Shown here: positions 16,571 through 23,716 of the stretch, piece by piece | Layout: each line of letters begins with the position of its first letter | Position numbering within the stretch: position 1 is the first letter of the stretch | Assembly: GCF_000633455.1 (NCBI RefSeq) | Contig: NZ_AYMG01000023.1 | Span: 186,001-250,000, forward strand | Direction of reading: 5' to 3' | Origin: Pedobacter jeongneungensis | GTDB lineage: Bacteria > Bacteroidota > Bacteroidia > Sphingobacteriales > Sphingobacteriaceae | DNA length: 64,000 nt | The notes under the pieces: model-generated | Told to the model about the DNA's origin: nothing | Databases searched by the model: none | Seen by the model: the letters and a program-made list of their open reading frames with translations, nothing else | Translations under genes and position numbers: made by a program

Positions 16571-17188
16571 TTACTTGTCTAAGATTACGTAAGAACCTTT
16601 AGCTCCTGGAATGGAACCACTAACTACTAATAAGTTTTGATCAGCATAAACTTTCAAAACCTGTAAGTTTTGAATTTTTACTCTGTCTCCACCTGTTCTT
16701 CCTGCCATGCGCATTCCTTTGAATACACGTGAAGGGAAAGATGACGCTCCCAATGAACCTGGGGCACGTAAACGGTTATGCTGACCGTGAGTCTGCATAC
16801 CAACACCGGCGAATCCGTGGCGTTTTACAACACCTTGAAAACCTTTACCTTTTGAGGTACCTACAACATCAACAAAATCGCCTTCTGCGAATGAATCAAC
16901 AGTTACCACATCACCTAAATTAAGTGAAGTTGTAAATGAATCAAATTCTACCAGCTTGCGTTTCGGAGTTGTGTTTGCTTTCGCGAAATGGCCTTTCAAT
17001 GGTTGAGTTGTGTTTTTCTCTTTTTTCTCATCGTAACCCAACTGGATTGATGAATAACCATCTACTTCTTCGGTTTTTACCTGTGTAACTACACAAGGTC
17101 CAGCCTCGATTACCGTACAAGGAATGTTTCTTCCTTCGGCATCAAAGATACTGGTCATTCCTACTTTTTTTCCAATAATTCCTGACAT
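16571..17188 (-). CDS. rplC: 50S ribosomal protein L3
   Basis: L3 is one of the first proteins in 50S assembly, close to the peptidyl transferase centre. The frame is open to 17278, but that region holds the promoter and leader. The family start MSGIIGKKVGMTSIF begins at ATG 17188, giving 205 residues. The loop with GFAGVGMQTHGQHNRLRAPG is typical. It is the first gene of the 29-gene operon; rpsJ, which precedes rplC in many bacteria, is 15 kb away here. Confidence 0.97.
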   Translation of the reverse strand: MSGIIGKKVGMTSIFDAEGRNIPCTVIEAGPCVVTQVKTEEVDGYSSIQLGYDEKKEKNTTQPLKGHFAKANTTPKRKLVEFDSFTTSLNLGDVVTVDSFAEGDFVDVVGTSKGKGFQGVVKRHGFAGVGMQTHGQHNRLRAPGSLGASSFPSRVFKGMRMAGRTGGDRVKIQNLQVLKVYADQNLLVVSGSIPGAKGSYVILDK

Positions 17189-17259
17189 TTTATCTTTTAA
17201 TTTTAACACCCATCGAAGCAGTAGGGCTTCGTTCAAGGTGGTTGTACATCCCCCGAAAG
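17189..17259 (-). promoter_or_regulatory. Probable rplC operon leader (5' UTR)
   Basis: The roughly 70 bp between the predicted start of transcription and the rplC ATG can form at least two small hairpins: CGAAGC (17214-17219) with GCTTCG (17226-17231), and a GGG/CCC stem around 17250-17261 at its very beginning. The leader could carry autoregulation by a ribosomal protein; that is inference. Confidence 0.4.
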
Positions 17260-17265
17260 GGACGG

Positions 17266-17296
17266 CAAAGATAGGCAAGAAATATTAATTTTCAAA
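17266..17296 (-). promoter_or_regulatory. Bacteroidota-type promoter of the rplC operon
   Basis: Read on the minus strand, TTTG (17293-17296) is followed after exactly 19 bp by TATCTTTG (17266-17273). This is a perfect match to the known Bacteroidota consensus, -33 TTTG and -7 TAnnTTTG. Transcription should start a few bases below 17266, giving a leader of about 70 nt. Confidence 0.85.
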
Positions 17297-17360
17297 TAGT
17301 TAGCGAAATATTTTTTCAAATAAATTGCTGATATGATGGGATTTAACTAAAAAAGAGATG

Positions 17361-17756
17361 TTAATGTGCTAAACCACCATTTAAACTGATGGTTATGATG
17401 GTTAAAATGATGATTCCAATCAGTACATAAAGGTAATCGCGCTCTATTAAAAAGCTAAAAATAGCGAAAACAATACGTGCAATCGGTGTAAAAATAAGCA
17501 TCAGGATGCCAAATTGAACAATGGCATCGCCCTGAAAGGTTAATACGCCTTTAAATATTGCTGCTATGGAAGAAAACTTATTGAGCTCGGGCTTAAAAAC
17601 TTTATAGTTGGTAACAGCCCCTTTATTATGGATAAGAAAAATGGCTCCACCGATTAATACAATGGTCATCGAAATGATTACACCTGCACGCAAAAGTGTA
17701 CCCAAAATTACCTGGATATCTTTATCGTTCAGATTTTCTTTTTTTGCTGTATCCAT
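17361..17756 (-). CDS. DUF1634 membrane protein, partner of TauE/SafE permease
   Basis: The 131-residue protein has three hydrophobic segments (about 22-45, 75-100 and 105-127) separated by short loops, the pattern I know as DUF1634. Such proteins are commonly encoded right after a TauE/SafE permease. Here its ATG overlaps the permease stop codon by one base (TAATG), so the two are probably coupled and may form one membrane complex. The precise role is not known. Confidence 0.8.
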   Translation of the reverse strand: MDTAKKENLNDKDIQVILGTLLRAGVIISMTIVLIGGAIFLIHNKGAVTNYKVFKPELNKFSSIAAIFKGVLTFQGDAIVQFGILMLIFTPIARIVFAIFSFLIERDYLYVLIGIIILTIITISLNGGLAH

Positions 17757-18589
17757 TATAATCCGCTTATTCCTTTATAAATCATCTGCAGGGCTAAAAA
17801 GGCAACCACTACAGCAAATACAATTTTCAGTTTATCGGTTTTTGTTTTTAATAAAACTTTCGAGCCTAAAGAAGCGCCCGTTAAAACACCAATACAAACT
17901 GGCATGGCAATACCAGGATCAATTTGTCCGCGATGTAAATAAACCACTGCACTTGCAGCAGCGGTAACCCCCATCATAAAATTGCTGGTGGTGGTTGATA
18001 CCTTAAATGGTAAACGCATAATGTTATCCATGGCGATTACTTTTAAGGCTCCACTCCCAATGCCCAGTAGGCCGGATAGCGTGCCTGCAAATAACATCAT
18101 TAAAAATCCACCCGGAACATGTTTTACAGCATAAGCATGATCTGTACCTTTATCGGGGAAAGATCCGTTCAGTTTAAAAAATTTAGCCCATTTATCGGTA
18201 TTATCCAAAGTGGTGTGATCTACCTTCTTCTTCAACGTCATGATGGCAGAAAAAATCAGGATACAGCCAAAAAGAATGGCGATATAATTTGCATTAAGGT
18301 AAACCGCTACAATGGCTCCGCAAACCGCCCCTATTGTGGTGGCGATTTCTAAAAACATCCCGATCCGGATATTGGTGATGCCTTCTTTTACATAAGCAGC
18401 AGCCGAACCCGAAGAAGTAGCAATTACCGAAACAATGGATGCGCCAATGGCATAATGGATATCGACACCTAAAGCCAGGGTGAGCAAGGGGATAATAATT
18501 ACCCCTCCGCCTAAACCGGTAAGCGAACCCAATAATCCGGCTAAAAAGGCGCCTAATAAAACGATAATGGTAAACAGCAAAACCGACAT
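17756..18589 (-). CDS. TauE/SafE family sulfite/anion exporter-like permease
   Basis: The 277-residue integral membrane protein has about eight membrane segments arranged in two similar halves. The glycine-rich signatures GLLGSLTGLGGGVIIIPLL near the start and GTLSGLLGIGSGALKVIA in the middle are those of the TauE/SafE (DUF81) family, which move sulfur-containing anions across the inner membrane. The substrate cannot be read from sequence. It is translated together with the downstream DUF1634 gene. An orphan APS kinase elsewhere in the window (43135) also concerns sulfur, but there is no direct link. Confidence 0.88.
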   Translation of the reverse strand: MSVLLFTIIVLLGAFLAGLLGSLTGLGGGVIIIPLLTLALGVDIHYAIGASIVSVIATSSGSAAAYVKEGITNIRIGMFLEIATTIGAVCGAIVAVYLNANYIAILFGCILIFSAIMTLKKKVDHTTLDNTDKWAKFFKLNGSFPDKGTDHAYAVKHVPGGFLMMLFAGTLSGLLGIGSGALKVIAMDNIMRLPFKVSTTTSNFMMGVTAAASAVVYLHRGQIDPGIAMPVCIGVLTGASLGSKVLLKTKTDKLKIVFAVVVAFLALQMIYKGISGL

Positions 18590-18710
18590 GCGGGCAAATA
18601 TAATGTACAGTTTTTGGCTAAACGAAGGATTTAGGGAATAAAATAAAGTCTATATGTTATATGGATAATGTAAGATGGGAGATGGAAAATAGACGGCGGT
18701 ACAGGAGATA

Positions 18711-18999
18711 CTAATAATGCAAAGGAGATTTACTGGTATGACGTAACCGGACTATGCGGATTTGATTTGGGGTAATTTTATATGATATGCGGTAACGGTA
18801 TTTTTCAAAGGCCCGCCAACTGCCATCGTTATTTATTTTATATTTATCCAAACCATATTTTTCAGGATGCTTATCGAGCGCTATTGTCAAATCAATAATT
18901 TCATCCCTGACCAATACTGCATATTTTAAAGAGTCTAAAGAATGTAATCAAAAACTTTTTTAGTTCTAATCTTGCTCTATAACTCCAAACAACTACCAT
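18711..18999 (-). pseudogene. ParE/RelE-type toxin gene broken by one frameshift
   Basis: The ATG at 18999 overlaps the antitoxin stop codon, a typical toxin-antitoxin junction, and the first frame reads MVVVWSYRARLELKK. The rest of a ParE/RelE toxin (KYAVLVRDEIIDLTIAL..., then WRAFEKYRYRISYKI and IRIVRLRHTSKSPLHY) lies in another frame and ends at 18711. Removing one base from the short T run (AAAG on the plus strand, about 18937-18940) restores a 95-residue protein of normal toxin length. So the toxin is either inactivated, a sequencing error, or made by frameshifting. The intact family cuts mRNA or poisons gyrase; which of these applies cannot be told. Confidence 0.7.
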
Positions 19000-19199
19000 T
19001 TAGTGGCTTCGGCTTTCAACTGATCTGCGGAAATAAAATTTCCATTTTCTATTTCGGCATTTCCTTCTTCAAGATCGGCATTATATTGCTCCAGGGATTG
19101 AGGCTTATCAACATTATAAATTAAGCCTAAAGCATCTAAAACAGCCTTAACAGCTTTTTCTGATTTCTTATTGTCGATATTCACAGTTAAAGTGATCAT
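18993..19199 (-). CDS. Probable antitoxin of a type II toxin-antitoxin pair
   Basis: From ATG 19199 this gives 68 residues (MITLTVNIDNKKSEKAVKAV start); the open frame extends further upstream only from a TTG start. The C-terminal half is acidic and probably flexible (YNADLEEGNAEIENGNF), as in antitoxins that wrap around their toxin. It is directly followed by, and overlaps, a ParE/RelE-like toxin reading frame. I do not recognise the DNA-binding fold, so the antitoxin call rests on size and position. Confidence 0.6.
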   Translation of the reverse strand: MITLTVNIDNKKSEKAVKAVLDALGLIYNVDKPQSLEQYNADLEEGNAEIENGNFISADQLKAEATKW

Positions 19200-19276
19200 A
19201 ATAATAAAGTTAAAAAATAAAAGGCAGAATTGTTTTATTTTTGAGATGTTTATTGTCAATTTTTTGTTGAGCTTAA

Positions 19277-19870
19277 TTAAGATTTATAATAAAGCTTACT
19301 TTCTTTATTCAAATCAACATTCCGGAAACTTTCCAACAGCTCAAAAGCAATTTGCCGCACCGTTTCCGGTATCGGGTTAATGGTTGATTTAGCGCCTTCG
19401 GCATTCTTTATTGTCCAGCCTGAAGTGTTTAATAGCAAATGTTCGGCACCAGCCAATGATTTAACTATTTTGCCTCTTGTAAAAGCAGTGCCATCCGAGT
19501 CAATAATCACTTTTTTATTAACCCACCAGTTCTCTTGCAACACTTTTTTCAACTCCGAAACGTCCAATTTCGCAGAATAGTTCCAACCCTTTCCTGCTTT
19601 ATGCTCCAGTTTTAATAAACCGATAAAATTGGTGAGACTTTTGGGATTATACATTTCCGAACTACAGTATAGATCAAAGTGATGGAGTTTAAGCTGGCTC
19701 ATCAACGCTTTCGAGTGATCAGTGTTGTGAAAAACCGGCACTATTTTCTCCGCAATTGATCGTATAACGGCTTCATTTCCCTGTTCATATTCTCCACAAA
19801 GTATTTCAATATCCTTTAATTGTTGCTGCAATAGCGAAACCAGTTCAGGTTTATTTAAAATGGTTTTCAT
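19277..19870 (-). CDS. Unrecognised protein of 197 residues
   Basis: I do not recognise this family. The protein is soluble, without signal peptide or membrane segment. Its first third is probably helical (KPELVSLLQQQLKDIEILCGEYEQ), the middle has several aromatic residues (GWNYSAKLDVSELKKVLQENWWVNKKV in order), and the end is helical again. It starts 9 bp after the prephenate dehydrogenase stop codon, so the two are likely co-transcribed. The base use is like its neighbours, so it is probably a real gene. Confidence 0.65.
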   Translation of the reverse strand: MKTILNKPELVSLLQQQLKDIEILCGEYEQGNEAVIRSIAEKIVPVFHNTDHSKALMSQLKLHHFDLYCSSEMYNPKSLTNFIGLLKLEHKAGKGWNYSAKLDVSELKKVLQENWWVNKKVIIDSDGTAFTRGKIVKSLAGAEHLLLNTSGWTIKNAEGAKSTINPIPETVRQIAFELLESFRNVDLNKESKLYYKS

Positions 19871-19879
19871 CTTAAATAC

Positions 19880-21136
19880 CTATTTGCCCAACCTCTTGAT
19901 CATTTCCGCGCTTAAATCCCTTCCATCGTTTAAACGGTTGGCGAAAAATGATTTTGCAGCTTCAAAATGTGCTTTGTAACCTTTTAAATCGCCATATCCA
20001 ATAATCGAGGCCCATTCGTGCACTGCGGTATGGAATTCCAAATCATCGCCACGGATTGATTTATCGTATAAAGCAGTATGGATTGACTCTTCTAACATCG
20101 CCTCATTTTTGAAAAGATACTCGGCAATGCCCAACCTTAATTTAAAAGGTGGAGTTTGGCAGATCAGGTTATCGTAAGGATTTACGCCCATTTTATACCA
20201 GGCGTATACCATGCTCAACAAACTTAAATGCGAATTAGGCTTTTGTTTATGGCTGGCATCCGACAGGCTGAATTCTTTCATGATGTTATCGTCTAACAGT
20301 AAAAGTGCCCGACTTTCGTGAAAAACGAAATCGCGGGCCGCATAAATCTTTTCCCTAAATTCGGTTTCATTTTCACAGATCATCAGTTTAAATAATTCTG
20401 ATTCTGCCTGTGCATAATATTTTACCTGTTTTTGTGCATAAGGATTTAGAATGGCCAAACCGGCATAAATGTGCGATTTATAGCTAAAAATCCTCAGTGT
20501 GGTTAAAATCTTTACATTATCGATCCCTCCGGCATAGGCAGGGTTATCCCAGGGGAAGAAACCTGCATTTTTCCATGCAGAGCCCATACTTTCGAAACCC
20601 ATGTGCGTTACCGCCTGCGTATCGGCCACAATACGGTCGTGCTCCCTGTAATCGTCCATTTCAATAATGTTTGATTTTAAAGATTTATAGATTTCCAATG
20701 CCTGTGCATAAACAGCATCGGTTGCACGGTGGCGCACTACCACCAGCGTTTGCCCTTCGGGACTAAAAGCTGGTCCATGCAAAGAGTGACAGGTTACAAT
20801 CTGGGTATCTTCCGGAAGGTGTTTTTCAAAAGCGGCAATCTCCGGGTGTTTAACAGAGGTTTGTCCGGCAACTATGGCGCCATATTTTGTCGACCGTGCA
20901 AAAACAGCAACTACCTCGTCAATTTTTTCCGCTTCAACGCAATAGATAATAAAGTCTGATTTTCGTGCAACCTCATGCCCGTCAATCAAAACTTCTATTC
21001 CTTTAGGTTCCAGTTCATTTTTTAAATCGGTAAAACGCAAAGGCATGTCTGCCCCACATACCTTATAACCAGCATTTACAAACGATAGCGCATATAATTT
21101 ACCCATATCGCCTAAACCAATAATTCCTATTTGCAT
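19880..21136 (-). CDS. Prephenate dehydrogenase, yeast Tyr1-like
   Basis: The protein should convert prephenate to 4-hydroxyphenylpyruvate in tyrosine synthesis, using NAD(P). The N-terminus MQIGIIGLGDMGKLYALSF is a Rossmann fold, followed by GQTSVKHPEI and TCHSLHGPAFSPEGQTLV with the active-site His region. At 418 residues it is longer than the usual bacterial TyrA and resembles the fungal Tyr1 type, which also occurs in Bacteroidota. I chose ATG 21136 rather than 21157 because the Rossmann strand then starts directly. No other aromatic-synthesis gene is nearby. Confidence 0.8.
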   Translation of the reverse strand: MQIGIIGLGDMGKLYALSFVNAGYKVCGADMPLRFTDLKNELEPKGIEVLIDGHEVARKSDFIIYCVEAEKIDEVVAVFARSTKYGAIVAGQTSVKHPEIAAFEKHLPEDTQIVTCHSLHGPAFSPEGQTLVVVRHRATDAVYAQALEIYKSLKSNIIEMDDYREHDRIVADTQAVTHMGFESMGSAWKNAGFFPWDNPAYAGGIDNVKILTTLRIFSYKSHIYAGLAILNPYAQKQVKYYAQAESELFKLMICENETEFREKIYAARDFVFHESRALLLLDDNIMKEFSLSDASHKQKPNSHLSLLSMVYAWYKMGVNPYDNLICQTPPFKLRLGIAEYLFKNEAMLEESIHTALYDKSIRGDDLEFHTAVHEWASIIGYGDLKGYKAHFEAAKSFFANRLNDGRDLSAEMIKRLGK

Positions 21137-21222
21137 GCAACAAATGTAACCTATCATAAATTATTTTATAATAAAACTTAGATAAAATTGTTATTTAGAG
21201 GTTAAACCAAAAGCAATTTTAT

Positions 21223-21251
21223 CTATTTTAATCAAAGCTTAATTAAAATAG
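21223..21251. promoter_or_regulatory. A+T-rich palindrome in a divergent intergenic region
   Basis: CTATTTTAAT (21223-21232) and ATTAAAATAG (21242-21251) form a perfect 10-bp inverted repeat between two divergently read genes. It could be a regulator site; nothing else supports this. Confidence 0.3.
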
Positions 21252-21307
21252 ATTAAGCAGGAAATGGATAAAAATGTAGTTTTACAATCTAATACCTATA
21301 TTAAACT

Positions 21308-21919
21308 ATGCAAAAAATTAAACACACCCTATTGTTTTTAGCCGCTTTGCTATTTGTAAATTTCGCATTTGCACAAACAAAACAAGACACCACAAAGAAT
21401 ACTGATCCCTCTTTAAACGGACAGTACAACTTCATGTTATCGAAATCTAAAAGCTTGTATGGCGCAAGGCTGATTAATCCAACACGGTTATCGGCTTTAT
21501 GGAAAAGTGTTACGGATACATTGAAAAAAGAACGCAAACAACTGCAGGAAGCGCGGCAGGAGATTAAAGCGCAGGCAGGTAATATTTCGAGCTTAAAGGG
21601 CGAAGTAACCGGGAAGGAAAGCTCTTTGGCCAATGCTACTGCCGCAGTTAACGATATTAAATTTTTAGGAATTTCTTTCGATAAAGGCACCTACAATACC
21701 ATTGTTTGGGCCATTATTATTGTATTGGCTATAGGCCTGGCCTTTGTTATTTTTCAATCAGGCAAATTAAGGCATGAAGCAAAATACAGAACAGAACTCT
21801 ATCAGGAAGTGGCCGATGAGTTTCAGGCGCATAAGGTAAAGGCAAAAGATAAAGAAATGAAACTTGCCCGTGAGCTGCAAGACGAGCGTAATAAATGGGA
21901 CGAAGGCCGGGGAAGATAA
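21308..21919 (+). CDS. Exported coiled-coil protein with one membrane anchor
   Basis: The 203-residue protein has a signal peptide (MQKIKHTLLFLAALLFVNFAFAQ), a charged coiled-coil segment around residues 65-115 (SVTDTLKKERKQLQEARQEI...), one membrane segment near 128-152 (TIVWAIIIVLAIGLAFVIF) and a Lys/Glu-rich helical end. Related Bacteroidota proteins are often labelled tRNA (guanine-N1)-methyltransferase; that label is not supported here, as no methyltransferase motif is present. Its function is unknown. It is transcribed alone, divergent from the prephenate dehydrogenase gene. Confidence 0.8.
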   Translation: MQKIKHTLLFLAALLFVNFAFAQTKQDTTKNTDPSLNGQYNFMLSKSKSLYGARLINPTRLSALWKSVTDTLKKERKQLQEARQEIKAQAGNISSLKGEVTGKESSLANATAAVNDIKFLGISFDKGTYNTIVWAIIIVLAIGLAFVIFQSGKLRHEAKYRTELYQEVADEFQAHKVKAKDKEMKLARELQDERNKWDEGRGR

Positions 21920-21992
21920 AAAAAGCTAGCCACAGATGCACAGATCAACACGGAGAAATTTGCTTGTGATTCTAGGTCTAGAAGAAGCAGTG

Positions 21993-22016
21993 GTGTCAGA
22001 TGTTGCCATCTGACAC
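21993..22016. repeat. GTGTCAGAT hairpin, single copy
   Basis: GTGTCAGATG and CATCTGACAC pair perfectly around TTGC. The flanking bases AGTGGTGTCAGAT...ATCTGACAC match the hairpin in the three tandem 152-bp repeats at 53371-53820, so this is a related dispersed element. Confidence 0.55.
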
Positions 22017-22087
22017 TAATTAAAAATTTAATATAATAGCCTTCTTATTTTGTAAAGCAGGGTTTGTGGTGCTTCGGTTCCGCTAGC

Positions 22088-22140
22088 CCCGCCATTCGCT
22101 GTAGTCCCGATGAAAAATCGGGACTACAGCGAATGGCGGG
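22088..22140. repeat. Perfect 24-bp stem hairpin
   Basis: Arms 22088-22111 and 22117-22140 are perfectly complementary over 24 bp (beginning CCCGCCATTCGC) with the loop GAAAA. G+C content is clearly higher than in the surroundings. It lies in the 400-bp gap between two convergent genes, so it may stop transcription in both directions, but no T run is present; it looks more like a dispersed palindromic repeat. Confidence 0.65.
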
Positions 22141-22169
22141 TTTATTACACTTACAGCAACACCATTTGG

Positions 22170-22212
22170 CCACCTAAACCCGATCAAAGCAAGAGCGGGA
22201 CTGCTTTTACCA
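22170..22212. repeat. Dispersed repeat with CCACCTAAACCCGAT ... AGCGGGACTG
   Basis: The words GGCCACCTAAACCCGAT and AGAGCGGGACTG found here recur in reverse orientation at 36204-36321 and in altered form at 49310-49400. No gene is present. Confidence 0.45.
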
Positions 22213-22247
22213 AAAGTTAACGTAAACTTCCCGAAACTTTATTAAAA

Positions 22248-22293
22248 GAGTTGTCAACTTTTCAGCAAAATGGCTATTAAAAGTTGACAACTC
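22248..22293. repeat. 15-bp stem hairpin with GTTGTCAAC core
   Basis: GAGTTGTCAACTTTT (22248-22262) and AAAAGTTGACAACTC (22279-22293) pair perfectly around a 16-nt loop. It is located just past the stop codon of the PorP/SprF gene, so it may end that operon. Each arm also contains the short palindrome GTTGTCAAC/GTTGACAAC. Confidence 0.5.
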
Positions 22294-22319
22294 GATTTAC
22301 CCAAAGGCAAATTGCCTTC

Positions 22320-23198
22320 TTAATTCTTAATGCTATATTTCAGGCCCAGCTCAAACTCGCCATTACTATAATTCAGCATTTTTGAGGTATTGGTAGTATA
22401 CTGGAACAAAAGCGAAAACTGGTTTTTATAATTTGTGCCAAAGCCGGCTGTAAAGCTATTTGTGCTGTGGTAAATTCCATTTAGCATTAATTTATTGTCC
22501 AAAAGCTGAAAATTAACGCCTGCATCGAAAATACCATCGTAATTTTGTACACCTCTATATACCAGTTTTGGCTCTATACTATTAATTAATTTATCAGTAG
22601 TAAATTTATAACCTGCAGCAATAAAATAGGTAGATCGGTCAACCACATTCCTCAACACATCTCTTTTAAAAAACCGTTTAAGATTTGGCAAGGCAGCTTG
22701 CAGCGTCAGCTTATCTGTACGGTAAGCAGCACCAAAATCGCCATCCAAATAAAGTTTACGATCGTTAAAACTGTTCAGCACATCATCATCAAAATCGCCT
22801 TTAACTTTGGCAAAATCTACCGATTCGTTCATAATCCCGGCAGATAAACCAAAATCCAAAAAGTTAGTTCCACCATTTAAAGGCAAGTGATATGCATAGG
22901 TTACGGTTGCCCGGGTACGATTAATAGCACCAGCACCTTCATTATAAAAAAGGAGGCCCAAGCCCACTTTATTATTGGCTAAACCGTAATCGCCAGTGAG
23001 GTACTGGATTTTTGGAGCGCCCTCTACCCCAGCCCACTGTGTTTTAAATGCTGCATTTAGGTTTAATCCCCTTTCTAACCCAGCCATTGCCGGATTGGCC
23101 AAAAACTGGTTCTGGTAATAAATACTCCCCATGGGGTTAAGCTGGGCAAATGCTGGTGTAATCAATAAAAACAACAGCGCCACGATATAATATCTCAT
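22320..23198 (-). CDS. PorP/SprF family type IX secretion outer-membrane protein
   Basis: The protein starts at ATG 23198 (292 residues) with signal peptide MRYYIVALLFLLITPAFA and a ribosome-binding sequence AGGAGAG ahead. The opening QLNPMGSIYYQNQFLANPAMAGLERG is the PorP/SprF signature (bacterial outer-membrane barrel of about 14 strands). These proteins work with T9SS substrates carrying type B C-terminal domains. That fits its place: it is the last gene of an operon with such a substrate (23209) and a collagen-like fibre (23717). It probably anchors or helps secrete its neighbours. Confidence 0.9.
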   Translation of the reverse strand: MRYYIVALLFLLITPAFAQLNPMGSIYYQNQFLANPAMAGLERGLNLNAAFKTQWAGVEGAPKIQYLTGDYGLANNKVGLGLLFYNEGAGAINRTRATVTYAYHLPLNGGTNFLDFGLSAGIMNESVDFAKVKGDFDDDVLNSFNDRKLYLDGDFGAAYRTDKLTLQAALPNLKRFFKRDVLRNVVDRSTYFIAAGYKFTTDKLINSIEPKLVYRGVQNYDGIFDAGVNFQLLDNKLMLNGIYHSTNSFTAGFGTNYKNQFSLLFQYTTNTSKMLNYSNGEFELGLKYSIKN

Positions 23199-23208
23199 TT
23201 CTCTCCTG

Positions 23209-23712
23209 TTATTTTTTATATAAAATTGATATAAAACCTTTAATAGATCCATCTGTACCCAGATCGAGCATGTAGTAGTAGGTATCTTCCATCAATGGTT
23301 TTCCATTGAAATAGCCATCCCAGTTGTTCTGGTAGTTCATGGCAGAATAAATCAATCTTCCTCCCCTATCAAAAATGGTGAGTTTGTTATTCGGATACTT
23401 TTCTAAACCTTTAACTACAAAAAAATCATTTTTACCATCACCATTTGGTGTAAGGATATTATTTACAACAGCAACATCGGCCGTGGTTTGTATAATCAGG
23501 AAGGGCTGCAAAAAGCCCTGGCTCAATGTGGTGTTCCCTGCCTGGAAAGTTTGCACAATTGTCATTTCTCCTATACTAAAATCGTACAACTGATTATTGA
23601 TCTTGCCATAACCGCTGGTCGAATTAAATATATAGGGTAGGTTCTGTGCTTTCAACTTGCTCCCAAAAAACATTGGCAACAAGAAAATAAACGGGTAGTA
23701 TATTTTTCTCAT
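23209..23712 (-). CDS. Secreted protein with gliding motility-associated (CHU_C) C-terminal domain
   Basis: The 167-residue protein has a signal peptide (MRKIYYPFIFLLPMFFGSKLKAQ) and, from about residue 82, a complete CHU_C / T9SS type B sorting domain: NNILTPNGDGKNDFFVVKG, then LTIFDRGGRLIY, NNWDGYFNG, and ISILYKK at the end. The part before it (about 24-80) is small, so the protein is little more than a sorting domain. It lies 5 bp after the collagen-like gene and 10 bp before the PorP/SprF gene, and may link the fibre to the secretion machine. Confidence 0.9.
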   Translation of the reverse strand: MRKIYYPFIFLLPMFFGSKLKAQNLPYIFNSTSGYGKINNQLYDFSIGEMTIVQTFQAGNTTLSQGFLQPFLIIQTTADVAVVNNILTPNGDGKNDFFVVKGLEKYPNNKLTIFDRGGRLIYSAMNYQNNWDGYFNGKPLMEDTYYYMLDLGTDGSIKGFISILYKK

Positions 23713-23716
23713 CGCG

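Noticed and set aside
17189..17278. Longer start of rplC
   Set aside because: This part contains the promoter and leader; the conserved L3 start is at ATG 17188.
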